This document shows, one piece after another, positions 9,008-17,856 of a stretch of 64,000 nt of DNA (its first letter is position 1; each line of letters starts with the position of its first letter). Made by a program: the position numbers and the translations under genes. The notes beneath the pieces are model-generated. The model ran no database searches. It was not told the DNA's origin and saw only the letters and a program-made list of their open reading frames with translations. Origin of the DNA: an uncultured bacterium (lineage in GTDB: Bacteria > Acidobacteriota > Thermoanaerobaculia > Thermoanaerobaculales > Thermoanaerobaculaceae); the NCBI GenBank assembly GCA_937924755.1, contig CALEVZ010000017.1, positions 40,532 to 104,531 on the forward strand, read 5' to 3'.

Positions 9008-11109
9008 GCGGGCATCAGTTCCTGCTGGAGCTGCTGTGCGAGGAGATCCCGGCCAACGCGTTAGCGCCGGCGGCCCAGGAGCTCGCCACGGGTCTCACGG
9101 AACGCCTGCGCCAGGAGGGGTTCTGCGAGGCCCACTGCGTGTTTTCCGGGTACACCTCGCGGCGCCTGGCGGTGGCGCTGGGGGGGTTATCGGCGCAGCA
9201 GCCGGACCGCAGCGAAGAGGTCCTGGGGCCGCCGGTGCGGGCTGCGTTTGCCGCCGACGGGTCACCCACTGCGGCGGCGCTGGGTTTTGCCCGCGGCCAG
9301 GGGGTCGAGGTGGAGGCGTTGCGAGTGGTGGAGGGTCCTCGGGGTGAGGTGGTGGCCGTCGCCCGCCTCATCCGCGGCGAGCCCACCCCGGCGGTGCTGG
9401 CCCGCGCGGTGGAGGCGGCGGTGCCGTCGCTGCATTTCCCCAAGAACATGCGCTGGGGGGCCGGGGAGCACACCTTCGTGCGCCCCCTCCACCGGGTGGT
9501 GGCGCTCTTCGGCGCCGAAGCCCTCAACGAAGTCGTACCGCTGACCTTGTTCGGGGTGCGGGCGGGGGGCGTCACCCTGGGCCACCGGGTGGCCCATCCG
9601 GGGGCGGTGGATCTGCGGGGAATCTCGGGCGTCGGCGAGTACCGGCAACGGCTGAAGGAAGCCGGGGTGGTGGTGGATCCCGGAGAACGTCAGCAGGTCT
9701 TGGGGACCACGGCGGCGAACCTGGCCGCCCAGGTGGGGTGCACGGTGCGGCGGGATGAGGCCTTGGTGGCCGAGCACGTGGACCTGCTGGAGTACCCCGG
9801 CCTGGTGCGGGGGGCGATACCCGTCTCCGCCCTGGTGCTGCCCGAGGAGGTGCTGGTTACCACCCTACGCCACCACCAGAAGTGTCTGGTGCTGGAGAAC
9901 GAGGGGAACGTGGCCCCCTACTTCCTGGCGGTCATGGACAGGTCCGACGACCCCAGGGGACTGGTGCGGGAGGGCAATGAGTGGGTGGTGGGCGCCCGGC
10001 TGGCGGACGCGGCGTTCTTCTTCGCCCAGGATCGGCGCCAGCCGCTGGCCGACCACGCGCGGGGGCTCGCCCGCGTGCAGTTTCATCAGAAGCTGGGCTC
10101 CTACGCCGAGAAGGCCGGCGCGGTGGCGGCGCTGGCCCGGTGGTTGGCGGTGGCGAGCGGAGCTGCCATCAGGGCGGAGGAGGTGGAAGCGGCGGCCGCC
10201 CTGGCGCGCGCCGATCTGGTCACCGGCATGGTGGGGGAGTTTCCGGAGCTGCAAGGGGTGATGGGGGGCATTTACGCCCGCCTGGACGGCCATCCCGAGG
10301 CGGTGTGGCGGGCCATCTACGATCACTACCGTCCCGCCGGCCTGGAGGGGGAACTCCCGGCGGGGGTGCTGGGGGCGGTGGTGGGAGTGGCGGATCGCCT
10401 CGATACCCTGGCCGGGATATTTGCGGTGGGTGAGATCCCGAGTGGCTCCAAGGACCCTTTTGCCCTGCGGCGCGCGGCGCTGGCGGTGATTCGCCTGGGC
10501 GCCGAGATACCCCTGAGGGTGGACCTGCGCGCCGCCGTGGAACGGGCGGTGGCGGGCCGGGCCCGCCACGCGGCGGGGCGGGAGGTGGAGGTCATTCGCC
10601 AGCTGGGCGATTTTCTGCGGGAGCGGGAGCGCTTTTATCTCACTTCCAAGGTGGGAGTTACGGGGGAGGTGGCGGACGGGGTGCTGGAGGCGAACTGGGG
10701 AGTGGTCCCCGAGGACGTGGCCCGGGCCCGCGCCCTGGAGGCGGTGCGGCAGGAGCCGGTGTTCGCCCAGCTGGCTTTGACCTTCAAGCGGGTGCGTAAC
10801 ATCCTGGCCAAGGGGGAGCGCGGCGAGGGCGAGGCGAGGTCGCTGGTGGAGCCGGCGGAGCTCGCCTTGCGGCAGGCGCTGGAGGGCGTGGCGGCGGAGG
10901 TTGACCGCGCGGTAGGGGCCGGGGACCACGCCGCCGGGCTGCGGGCGCTGGCTGCCTTGGCCGCCCCGCTGGATCGCTTTTTCGTGGACGTGATGGTCAT
11001 GTGTGAAGATCCGGCGCTGCGGCAGGCCCGCCTGGCCCTGCTGGCGCGCCTCGAGGGGGTGTTCCTCCGCCTGGCGGATCTGTCCCGGCTGGGCGGGGCG
11101 ACGGCGTAG
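9004..11109 (+). CDS. glyS: Glycine--tRNA ligase beta subunit
   Basis: The 701-residue beta chain, required for tRNA binding and full activity of the alpha2-beta2 enzyme. It begins with the family signature [18 protein letters not shown]. It contains the HHQKCLVL segment, an HD-domain-like middle ([34 protein letters not shown]) and the [16 protein letters not shown] motif. The C-terminal anticodon-binding helices end in [20 protein letters not shown]. Its start overlaps the glyQ stop by four bases, so the two chains are translationally coupled. Confidence 0.96.
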   Translation: MSGHQFLLELLCEEIPANALAPAAQELATGLTERLRQEGFCEAHCVFSGYTSRRLAVALGGLSAQQPDRSEEVLGPPVRAAFAADGSPTAAALGFARGQGVEVEALRVVEGPRGEVVAVARLIRGEPTPAVLARAVEAAVPSLHFPKNMRWGAGEHTFVRPLHRVVALFGAEALNEVVPLTLFGVRAGGVTLGHRVAHPGAVDLRGISGVGEYRQRLKEAGVVVDPGERQQVLGTTAANLAAQVGCTVRRDEALVAEHVDLLEYPGLVRGAIPVSALVLPEEVLVTTLRHHQKCLVLENEGNVAPYFLAVMDRSDDPRGLVREGNEWVVGARLADAAFFFAQDRRQPLADHARGLARVQFHQKLGSYAEKAGAVAALARWLAVASGAAIRAEEVEAAAALARADLVTGMVGEFPELQGVMGGIYARLDGHPEAVWRAIYDHYRPAGLEGELPAGVLGAVVGVADRLDTLAGIFAVGEIPSGSKDPFALRRAALAVIRLGAEIPLRVDLRAAVERAVAGRARHAAGREVEVIRQLGDFLRERERFYLTSKVGVTGEVADGVLEANWGVVPEDVARARALEAVRQEPVFAQLALTFKRVRNILAKGERGEGEARSLVEPAELALRQALEGVAAEVDRAVGAGDHAAGLRALAALAAPLDRFFVDVMVMCEDPALRQARLALLARLEGVFLRLADLSRLGGATA

Positions 11110-11163
11110 ACGACACGATATCCCGGGGCAAGCTCTGGGGAACGCGGCGGTTCGGGAGGACGC

Positions 11164-13884
11164 ATGAGCGACAAGATGGTCTACTTCTTTGGCGGCGGCG
11201 CGGCCGATGGCCGGGCGGACATGAAAAATCTGCTGGGTGGCAAGGGAGCCAACTTGGCCGAAATGGCCAACCTGGGGATTCCGGTGCCGGCCGGGTTCAC
11301 CATCACCACCGAGGTGTGCACCCACTACTACGAGGCCGGGCGCAGTTACCCGGCGGGGCTGGAGGCCGAGGTGGCGGCGGCCCTCGCCAAAGTGGAGGAG
11401 GTGATGGGGGCCACCTTCGGAGACCCCGACAACCCGCTCCTGGTCTCGGTGCGTTCCGGGGCGCGCAGCTCCATGCCCGGCATGATGGAAACGGTGCTCA
11501 ACGTCGGGCTGTGCTCGGCGACGATCCCGGGCCTGGTCAGGAAGACCGGCAACGAGCGCTTCGTCTACGACGCCTACCGTCGGCTCATCATGATGTACTC
11601 CGACGTGGTCATGGAGAAGGCCGCCGGGGTGGAGCCCGCCGAGGGGATGGGGATCCGCCAACAGCTCGACCGCATGTTGGAGGAGGTGAAGAAGACCAGG
11701 GGGTACCCCAGCGACGCCGACATCCCCGCCGAGGAGCTCAAGGAGCTGGTGCAAAACTTCAAGGCCAAGGTCCAGGAGGTCCTTGGTAAGCCTTTCCCCG
11801 ACGACCCTATGGAGCAGCTGTGGGGGGGCATCGGCGCGGTGTTCGCCTCCTGGAACGGCAAGCGGGCGGTGTCCTACCGGCGCATCGAGGGGATCCCCGA
11901 CGACTGGGGCACGGCGGTGAACGTGCAGGCCATGGTGTTCGGCAACATGGGGGATACCTCCGCCACTGGCGTCGCCTTCACCCGCAACCCCGCCACCGGT
12001 GAGAACACCTTCTACGGCGAGTGGCTGCCCAACGCCCAAGGGGAGGACGTGGTGGCCGGCATTCGCACCCCCAACCCCCTTAACGAGGCCACCAAGAACG
12101 AACAGAACCGCCACCTCCCCTCCCTGGAGGCGGCCATGCCCGAGGTGTACGCCCAGCTCAAGGGCATCCGCGACACCCTGGAGCAACACTACAAGGATAT
12201 GCAGGACATCGAGTTCACCATCCAGGAGGGGCGGTTGTGGATGCTCCAGACGCGGGTGGGCAAGCGCACCGGTACGGCCGCCCTCAACATGGCCATGGAT
12301 ATGCTCGAGGAGGGCCTCATCGACGAGCGCACCGCGGTGATGCGGGTGAAGCCCGCGCAGCTGGATGAACTGCTGCACCCGCTGGTGGACCCAGGCGCCG
12401 AAAAGACGGCCAACCCCCTGGCCAAGGGCTTGCCCGCCGGTCCTGGCGGGGCGGTGGGCCAGATCGTCTTCACCGCCGCCGACGCCGTGGCCTGGACGAG
12501 GGAAGGGAAGAAGGTCATCCTGGTACGGGAGGAGACCAACCCCGAGGACGTGGAGGGGATGCGCGCCGCAGTGGGGATTCTCACCGGCCGGGGAGGCATG
12601 ACCTCCCACGCCGCCCTGGTGGCGCGGGGTTGGGGCAAGTGCTGCATCGTTGGCGCCGGTGCCCTGGAGATCGATGTCCACGAAAAGACCATCCACGTCG
12701 GGGAGAAGATCCTGCGGGAAGGGGACGTGCTCACCTTGAACGGCACGCGCGGGCTGGTCTACGAGGGCGCCCTGCCCATGGTGGACGCCACCGAGAATCC
12801 GCGCTTCAAGCACTTCATGGAGATCGCCGACCGCATCCGGGTGATGAGGGTGCGCACCAACGCCGACACCCCGGAAGACGCCGCCAAAGCCATCGAGTTC
12901 GGCGCAGAGGGGATCGGTCTGTTTCGCACCGAGCACATGTTCTACGGCAAGGGCTCCGAGCAGCCGCTGTTCATCCTGCGCAAGATGATCGTGGCGCGCA
13001 GCGAGGCCGAGCGGCGTGCCGCCCTCGACGAGTTGTTCCCCTACGTTAAGCGGGACATCAAGGCCACCCTGGCGGTCATGGACGGGCTACCGGTGACCAT
13101 CCGCACCCTGGACCCCCCCCTGCACGAGTTCGTGCCGCAGAGCCGCGAGGAGCGGGAGAAGCTGGCCCAGGCGGTGGGCATCACCGTGGAGCAGCTGGCC
13201 AAGCGGGCCGATGACCTGCACGAATCCAACCCCATGATGGGGCACCGGGGGGTGCGGCTGGGCGTCACCTACCCCGAGATTTCCGAGATGCAGTTCCGCG
13301 CCATCTTCGAGGCGGCGGCCGAGCTGCTGGCTGAGGGCAAGCGGGTCTTTCCCGAGATCATGATTCCGGTGGTGGGGCAGGTGAGCGAGCTGGACCACCA
13401 GAAGGCCATCGCCCAGCGCGTCTACGGGGAAGTGTGCGCCAAGTACGGCCTCGCCGAGATTCCCCACATGTACGGCACCATGATCGAGATCCCGCGGGCC
13501 GCCCTGACCGCTGACAAGATCGCCCGCACGGCGGAGTTCTTCTCATACGGCACCAACGATTTGACCCAGATGACCTTCGGCTTCTCCCGCGACGACATCG
13601 GTGCCTTTGTGCCCGCGTACGTGGAGGGCAAGCTGCTGCCCGCCGATCCCTTCCAGGTGCTGGACCGCGAGGGAGTGGGGCAGCTCGTCGACATGGGCAT
13701 CAGGAAGGGCCGCGCCACCCGCCCCAACCTCAAGGTGGGGATTTGCGGCGAGCACGGTGGCGATCCCTCCTCGGTGGAGTTCTGTCACATAGTGGGGATG
13801 GACTACGTGTCGTGCTCCCCCTTCCGGGTGCCCATCGCCCGCTTGGCGGCGGCCCAGGCGCAGATCACCCACCCGCGCTCGTAA
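11164..13884 (+). CDS. ppdK: Pyruvate, phosphate dikinase
   Basis: PPDK interconverts pyruvate, ATP and phosphate with PEP, AMP and PPi. At 906 residues it is full length. The N-terminal ATP-grasp domain starts with GGKGANLAEMANLGIPVPAG and has the SVRSGARSSMPGMMETVLN loop. The phosphohistidine is His482 in GRGGMTSHAALVARG. The C-terminal PEP/pyruvate TIM barrel carries GIGLFRTEHMF, SYGTNDLTQ and the catalytic-Cys region VGICGEHGGD. ATG 11164 follows GGGAGGACGC. In anaerobes PPDK often links PPi-based energy use to gluconeogenesis; a PPi role alongside sulfate activation is an inference. A 30-base hairpin follows the stop. Confidence 0.96.
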   Translation: MSDKMVYFFGGGAADGRADMKNLLGGKGANLAEMANLGIPVPAGFTITTEVCTHYYEAGRSYPAGLEAEVAAALAKVEEVMGATFGDPDNPLLVSVRSGARSSMPGMMETVLNVGLCSATIPGLVRKTGNERFVYDAYRRLIMMYSDVVMEKAAGVEPAEGMGIRQQLDRMLEEVKKTRGYPSDADIPAEELKELVQNFKAKVQEVLGKPFPDDPMEQLWGGIGAVFASWNGKRAVSYRRIEGIPDDWGTAVNVQAMVFGNMGDTSATGVAFTRNPATGENTFYGEWLPNAQGEDVVAGIRTPNPLNEATKNEQNRHLPSLEAAMPEVYAQLKGIRDTLEQHYKDMQDIEFTIQEGRLWMLQTRVGKRTGTAALNMAMDMLEEGLIDERTAVMRVKPAQLDELLHPLVDPGAEKTANPLAKGLPAGPGGAVGQIVFTAADAVAWTREGKKVILVREETNPEDVEGMRAAVGILTGRGGMTSHAALVARGWGKCCIVGAGALEIDVHEKTIHVGEKILREGDVLTLNGTRGLVYEGALPMVDATENPRFKHFMEIADRIRVMRVRTNADTPEDAAKAIEFGAEGIGLFRTEHMFYGKGSEQPLFILRKMIVARSEAERRAALDELFPYVKRDIKATLAVMDGLPVTIRTLDPPLHEFVPQSREEREKLAQAVGITVEQLAKRADDLHESNPMMGHRGVRLGVTYPEISEMQFRAIFEAAAELLAEGKRVFPEIMIPVVGQVSELDHQKAIAQRVYGEVCAKYGLAEIPHMYGTMIEIPRAALTADKIARTAEFFSYGTNDLTQMTFGFSRDDIGAFVPAYVEGKLLPADPFQVLDREGVGQLVDMGIRKGRATRPNLKVGICGEHGGDPSSVEFCHIVGMDYVSCSPFRVPIARLAAAQAQITHPRS

Positions 13885-13905
13885 CGCGGCTTTCCGGCAT
13901 CCATG

Positions 13906-13935
13906 CCCCGGGGCGAAGGCGCCTTCGTCCCGGGG
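13906..13935 (+). terminator. Strong hairpin after ppdK
   Basis: A 15-base arm (13906-13920) pairs with 13921-13935 through 14 Watson-Crick pairs and one G-T pair, centred on GGCGCC. It lies 22 bases after the ppdK stop. No T-tract follows, but its position and stability suggest transcript-end formation or 3' protection. Confidence 0.5.
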
Positions 13936-13988
13936 TGGTGGGCCGCCTGCGTGCGCCCCGGCGCTCCGATGCTCTCTCGCGGAAATAA

Positions 13989-14352
13989 CTACCCGGCGGC
14001 CCGGCGCGCCCCCCGAACGATCAGGCACCGCATGAGACTCCCCCAGGCGCGGGGGAAGCGCGCTGGGTGCTCCAGCACGAGGGTGTCGTGGAGGGTTACC
14101 GTGACCGGGCAGCGGGGGATGAGGGGAGGGTAATAAAAGGGAAAGTGAACGGCGTCAAACCCCCGGCCAGTCATCCGTTAAATGTCCAGGAGCACCCCGC
14201 GGGAGGTGGCTATCGCCCGGGGAGGGACGAGCACGGTGAGGTGCAGCCCGTCGCCGGCGACCTCCCCAAGAGCTGCCAGCAGCCCGGCGGTGTGGCGGTA
14301 GACGCAAGTGTGGGGGCGGCAACAGGGGCCCGCCGTCGAGAGCCACCCGCAG
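13989..14352 (-). pseudogene. Decayed N-terminal fragment of a GT4 (group 1) glycosyltransferase
   Basis: Read on the minus strand, three pieces line up as the start of a GT-B glycosyltransferase. First is LRVALDGGPLL near 14352, in one frame. After a frameshift around 14315-14325 comes VYRHTAGLLAALGEVAGDG and LHLTVLVPPRA. An in-frame TAA at 14178-14180 interrupts it. Then DAVHFPFYYPPLIPRCPV, VTVTLHDTLVLEHP and ARFPRAWGSLMR lead to a TAG at 13989. The pattern (VALDG..., VHFPxYxPP, VTLHDT) is typical of GT4 mannosyl- or rhamnosyltransferase N-terminal domains. The whole C-terminal donor-binding domain is missing. One frameshift, one stop and truncation indicate a dead gene remnant between ppdK and surE. 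Confidence 0.65.
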
Positions 14353-14376
14353 GGGAGGTTCGATCCCATGACCGGC

Positions 14377-14406
14377 GGGACATGCCACCCCACATCCGTC
14401 TATAAT
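14377..14406 (+). promoter_or_regulatory. Promoter of surE, probably giving a leaderless mRNA
   Basis: A perfect TATAAT lies at 14401-14406, and GGGACA at 14377-14382 is 18 bases upstream. The predicted start of transcription falls on or next to the GTG at 14413, and no ribosome-binding site precedes that codon. Confidence 0.5.
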
Positions 14407-14412
14407 CCGCGG

Positions 14413-15177
14413 GTGGCCCGACCCCTGCTGCTGGTCACCAACGACGACGGCTACCACTCGGAGGGCATTCACGTGCTGGTGGATGCCCTGGAAGGGATCG
14501 GCGAGGTGTGGGTGGTGGCGCCGGACCGGGAGAATTCGGCGGCCTCCCATTCCCTGACGCTGTCCCGGCCTCTGCGGCTTAAAAAGCTGGCCGAGCGGCG
14601 GTTCGTCGTCGATGGCACCCCCACCGACGCGGTGACACTGGGCATTGGCCGGGTGCTGGAAGGACGCACACCGGATTTGGTGGTGTCGGGTATCAACTTT
14701 GGGGCCAACATGGGCGACGACGTGCACTACTCGGGCACAGTGGCGGCGGCTTTTGAGGCGGTGATCCTGGGTGTGCCGGCGATCGCCGTGTCTCAGGTGC
14801 TGGGGGAGGGATTCACCTTCGTCCACGCCGCCCGCCTGGCCCGGGTTCTGACCCAGCGGGTGTTGAAGCGTGGGCTGCCGCCCGGCACCCTGCTCAACGT
14901 CAACGTACCGCCGGGGCAGCCCCACGGCGTGCGTTTTACCCGCACAGGCCAGCGCCGCTACACCGAGGCGGTGGTGGAGCAGTTGGACCCCCGCGGCCGC
15001 CCGTGTTACTGGATCGGCGGCGGCGAGCCGGTGTGGGAGCCGATTCCCGGCACGGATTTCAACGAGGTGCACGCGGGTTTCATCTCGATCACGCCGCTGC
15101 AGCTCGACATGACGGAGCACTCACTGCTGGCGCGGCTGGCCCGCGAGGCGGAGGCGTGGCGGCTGGAGCAGGAGTGA
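14413..15177 (+). CDS. surE: 5'-nucleotidase SurE
   Basis: SurE is a metal-dependent phosphatase acting on nucleoside 5'/3'-monophosphates and is commonly paired with pcm. The 254-residue protein has the metal-binding LLVTNDDGYHSEG at residues 6-18. It also has APDRENSAASHSLT, with the metal-ligand Ser/Asn, and VVSGINFGANMGDDVHYSGT, the substrate loop with Asn and the catalytic region. The GTG start at 14413 is immediately downstream of TATAAT and has no ribosome site. The 3' end overlaps pcm (GTGA), the classical stationary-phase surE-pcm pair. Confidence 0.94.
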   Translation: MARPLLLVTNDDGYHSEGIHVLVDALEGIGEVWVVAPDRENSAASHSLTLSRPLRLKKLAERRFVVDGTPTDAVTLGIGRVLEGRTPDLVVSGINFGANMGDDVHYSGTVAAAFEAVILGVPAIAVSQVLGEGFTFVHAARLARVLTQRVLKRGLPPGTLLNVNVPPGQPHGVRFTRTGQRRYTEAVVEQLDPRGRPCYWIGGGEPVWEPIPGTDFNEVHAGFISITPLQLDMTEHSLLARLAREAEAWRLEQE

Positions 15178-15818
15178 CGACCGCCTCGATACCCGCCCGG
15201 CGCTCCCTCATGGTGCAGCGCCTGCGGCAGGGTGGGATTCGCGACGGGAGGGTGCTGGCGGCGATGGCCGCGCTGCCGCGCGAGGTGTTCGTGCCGGCGA
15301 GCCTTGCGCACCACGCCTACGAGGACTTCGCCCTGGAAATCGGCGACGGGCAGACCATCTCCCAGCCCTCGGTGGTGGCGCGGATCACCGAGCTGGCGGC
15401 GGTCAAGGGGTCCGACCGGGTGCTAGAGATCGGCACCGGGTCCGGCTACCAGGCGGCGGTGCTGGCCCATCTGGCGCGCTTCGTGTTCACCGTGGAGCGC
15501 ATCCCTCGGCTCGCCGAGGGCGCACGCACAAGGCTGGCCGAGCTGGGCTTGCGCAACGTGACGGTGCAGGTCATGGACGGCTCCCTGGGGTGGCGGGCGC
15601 GGGCCCCCTTCGACGTCATCATCGTCTCCGCCGCCGCCCCGGCGGTTCCCGGTGTACTCAAGGAGCAGCTCGCCGAGGGCGGCAGGCTGGTGGTGCCGGT
15701 GGGGGATCTCAAGCGACAGGAGCTGGTGCGGATCGTCCGGCAGGGGGATGAGTTCGCCCAGTCGCAGCACGGCCCGGCGGGGTTCGTGCCGCTGGTGGGC
15801 CGGGAGGGTTTCCGATGA
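15174..15818 (+). CDS. pcm: Protein-L-isoaspartate O-methyltransferase
   Basis: Pcm methylates isoaspartyl residues with SAM to start their repair. The 214-residue product has FVPASLAHHAYEDFALEIGDGQTISQP in the family's N-terminal region (residues 39-65), containing the substrate loop. The SAM motif I, VLEIGTGSGYQA, is at 83-94. Later motifs are VTVQVMDGSLGW and FDVIIVSAAAP. The GTG start at 15174 overlaps the surE stop. An internal ATG at 15210 is the alternative. Confidence 0.93.
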   Translation: MTTASIPARRSLMVQRLRQGGIRDGRVLAAMAALPREVFVPASLAHHAYEDFALEIGDGQTISQPSVVARITELAAVKGSDRVLEIGTGSGYQAAVLAHLARFVFTVERIPRLAEGARTRLAELGLRNVTVQVMDGSLGWRARAPFDVIIVSAAAPAVPGVLKEQLAEGGRLVVPVGDLKRQELVRIVRQGDEFAQSQHGPAGFVPLVGREGFR

Positions 15819-15954
15819 TGCCCCGGTCCAGCACGGGCTCGGCTCGAGGCGAAAAGGGTTCTCGACCTGAGCAGGCGGGCCAGCTGGCGCTCGATGGGCC
15901 TTGGAAGATAGCGTCCTCGAACGAGCCGCAGATGGCTCAGGACATGGAGGGATG

Positions 15955-16230
15955 GTGAGGGCGGTTCGCTATCTGGTGAGTGGACGAGTCCAGGGCGTGG
16001 GCTTTCGCTACTTTGTATTGCGCCAGGCGAAGGCGCTGGCACTCGCCGGCTGGGTTCGCAACCTCCCCGATGGGCGGGTGGAGGTACTGGCGGCGGGCGA
16101 CGATGGCGCCCTGGCGGCTCTCGAGGGCCGGCTGTGGAGCGGGCCACCCGGCTCCCAGGTAATCGATGTGGCCGCCACTGCGGCCGAGGCTCCCTCCTCT
16201 GCCGACTTCTTCGTTCTGCCCACCGTGTGA
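15955..16230 (+). CDS. acyP: Acylphosphatase
   Basis: A 91-residue acylphosphatase that hydrolyses carboxyl-phosphate bonds. It shows GRVQGVGFRYF, the phosphate-binding loop with the catalytic Arg, and GWVRNLPDGRVEV with the catalytic Asn. It lacks the usual final aromatic residue and ends LPTV. The start is uncertain: GGAGG at 15946-15950 is four bases before GTG 15955 and only one base before ATG 15952. The GTG gives the typical family length. It is convergent with the cupin gene. Confidence 0.88.
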   Translation: MRAVRYLVSGRVQGVGFRYFVLRQAKALALAGWVRNLPDGRVEVLAAGDDGALAALEGRLWSGPPGSQVIDVAATAAEAPSSADFFVLPTV

Positions 16231-16272
16231 CGCCGGTCGGCTCGCCGAAGGCTCCGCTTGTCGAGTCGCCAC

Positions 16273-16647
16273 CTACAGGGGATCGAACAGTACGGTTTGC
16301 TCGGGGCGGTGGCAGAGGGTACCGACGACAACGCAACCCTCGTGCCCCGTCGCCCGCAGGGTGAAGGGAACGTTGGGTGGAACCAGGGCAAAGTGGCCCG
16401 CGGATAAATCCACCTGATTACCTAGCAGGCTGCACTGGGCTCGGCCGGTCCACACCGAGAGCATGCACTCGCACTTGAGACCAGGCGATGCCAGCCTCGC
16501 CCCGGCAGCCAGATCCAGGCGCCAAGTCAGGGATTCTCCGCCGACCAGCTGGCGGAGCACGGCCTTCTCGCCCAGGTGCTGCCCGGGCAGCGAGCTCCAG
16601 GGGCCATTGGAGAATCGGAACGGGTGGGAGGAGGGTGCTCGCCTCAT
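16273..16647 (-). CDS. Small cupin-domain protein
   Basis: A 124-residue protein with a single cupin-like beta barrel. LTWRLDLAAGARLASPGLKC corresponds to cupin motif 1 and GNQVDLSAGHFALVPPNVP to motif 2. The metal-binding His residues of classical cupin motif 1 are not clear, so it may be a non-catalytic sensor or chaperone-type cupin. ATG 16647 follows GGGAG seven bases upstream on the minus strand. The substrate is unknown. Confidence 0.7.
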   Translation of the reverse strand: MRRAPSSHPFRFSNGPWSSLPGQHLGEKAVLRQLVGGESLTWRLDLAAGARLASPGLKCECMLSVWTGRAQCSLLGNQVDLSAGHFALVPPNVPFTLRATGHEGCVVVGTLCHRPEQTVLFDPL

Positions 16648-16708
16648 GGGGGTACTCCCAATGTGGGGTTGTGCAACGCCAGCATTTTTCCTAGCATGGG
16701 TGCCGATG

Positions 16709-16786
16709 GGGGCTGTAGCTCAGTCAGGATAGAGCAGCGGTTTCCTAAACCGCGTGTCGGTGGTTCGAGTCCACTCAGCCCCGCCA
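16709..16786 (+). tRNA. tRNA-Arg (anticodon CCT)
   Basis: The acceptor stem GGGGCTG (16709-16715) pairs with CAGCCCC (16776-16782). The D arm is GCTC...GAGC. The anticodon arm is GCGGT-TTCCTAA-ACCGC with anticodon CCT. The T arm has the loop TTCGAGT. Discriminator G and an encoded CCA (16784-16786) complete it. It reads AGG arginine codons. It is the only tRNA gene seen in the window. Confidence 0.96.
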
Positions 16787-16968
16787 TCCTGTTCCGCGAA
16801 CCCCGGGGAGGGTTGCCGCCGACAACCGAGAGGTGGCGAGAGGGCATACCGCGCTGGCCGGGCGAGCCGGCGCCCCCCCTTTGGGCAAGAATCAGCCTGC
16901 CGGGTGGCCAGGCAAGGTCCTGGCGGGCGGGCGTGCCCGTGGATTGGGGGCGAGCCGCGGCACGTCCG

Positions 16969-17187
16969 TCAACAGATGGCATAGGCCGGCCCCGGCCGGC
17001 GCTGGCCCACTTCGCCGCTGACCGCCAACGGGCCAGCGAGCTGCAGGCAGGCGGGGCAGATGCGCCTGGCCGCCCGCAGCTCGTTGTCGGCCACCTCACC
17101 CTCGACGTAGAGGCCGGTCATGACCTTCAAACAGAGGTCACAGGCACCCGTTTCGTTGCCCTCGAATCGCCACACTGGACCGCTCAT
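16969..17187 (-). CDS. Small zinc-ribbon-like protein
   Basis: A 72-residue protein with CDLC near residue 16 and CPAC near residue 45. This four-cysteine pattern is suited to a zinc or iron site, and a basic segment (ELRAARR) lies between. ATG 17187 is preceded by GGAGG at good spacing on the minus strand; the longer open frame upstream lacks this. The family is not recognised. It is followed 126 bases further on the same strand side by ssb, which is transcribed in the same direction from its own promoter. Confidence 0.6.
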   Translation of the reverse strand: MSGPVWRFEGNETGACDLCLKVMTGLYVEGEVADNELRAARRICPACLQLAGPLAVSGEVGQRRPGPAYAIC

Positions 17188-17313
17188 CGAACCTCCGCGA
17201 CCCGGGCCGACTATCCCCGCGGGTACTGGCACATGCTAGCGTGACCGGACGCTGGGACGGCAGCAGGTCTCGCCTCTGCCCAGAGTCGGGCGAACGGGCC
17301 GTCGCCCTGATCC

Positions 17314-17718
17314 CTAGAAGGGGATGTCGTCCTCGTTGTCGGGTGGGTAGTCCGGCCCCTCGGCGGGGGCTCCGGGTTCAGCTCCCTGGGGCCGCGAGCC
17401 CAGCAGCTGGATGACGTTGGCGCGCACCTCGGTGAAGTAACGACGGTTCCCCTTTTCGTCGTCGTAGGTGCGGGTGCGCAAGGTACCCTCGACGTACAGC
17501 TGCCGCCCCTTGGAAACGTAGGTGCCACAGAACTCCGCCAGCTTGCCCCAGGCGACGACGTTGTGCCACTCGGTGTGCTCCTGGCGCTGTCCGTTCTTGT
17601 CCTTCCACACTTCGTTGGTGGCCAGGGAGAAACGCGCCACCGCCGCTCCTGCCGGAGTATGGCGAAGCTCCACATCACGGCCAACGTTGCCAACCAAAAT
17701 GACCTTGTTAACGCTCAT
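17314..17718 (-). CDS. ssb: Single-stranded DNA-binding protein
   Basis: A 134-residue SSB with the OB-fold start SVNKVILVGNVGRDVELRHT. It contains FSLATNEVWKD, WHNVVAWGKLAEFCGTYVSKG and RQLYVEGTLRTR. After a short Gly/Pro-rich linker comes the canonical acidic protein-interaction tail DDIPF. ATG 17718 is chosen because the ribosome site GGGAGGA lies seven bases upstream; the ATG two codons earlier is too close to it. It is divergent from murJ. Confidence 0.96.
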   Translation of the reverse strand: MSVNKVILVGNVGRDVELRHTPAGAAVARFSLATNEVWKDKNGQRQEHTEWHNVVAWGKLAEFCGTYVSKGRQLYVEGTLRTRTYDDEKGNRRYFTEVRANVIQLLGSRPQGAEPGAPAEGPDYPPDNEDDIPF

Positions 17719-17748
17719 GGGCATTCCTCCCGGCGTGGACGGGACATC

Positions 17749-17757
17749 AATATAGCA
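17749..17757 (-). promoter_or_regulatory. Candidate extended -10 promoter of ssb
   Basis: Read on the minus strand, TG-C-TATATT spans 17757 to 17749, about 30 bases before the ssb start. A matching -35 box is not evident, as with the other extended -10 sites in this window. Confidence 0.35.
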
Positions 17758-17841
17758 CAGGGGAGGAAAGCGGCCTGAAGGCGTGACGTCGCTGTCACGG
17801 CCGCTGGCGGCTCTCCTCCGCCGCTGTTGCCCGCCATGGGG

Positions 17842-17850
17842 TGCTACAGT
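17842..17850 (+). promoter_or_regulatory. Candidate extended -10 promoter of murJ, near-leaderless
   Basis: TG-C-TACAGT at 17842-17850 ends six bases before the GTG at 17857, the same spacing as TATAAT to GTG at surE. No ribosome site precedes the GTG, so transcription probably starts at or next to the start codon. Confidence 0.4.
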
Positions 17851-17856
17851 CATGCC

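Noticed and set aside
9865-12936. A very long open frame (over 1000 codons) on the minus strand across glyS and ppdK
   Set aside because: It lies antisense to two textbook-conserved genes and its translation is His/Gly/Arg/Pro-rich without any domain. It is an effect of high GC at third codon positions.
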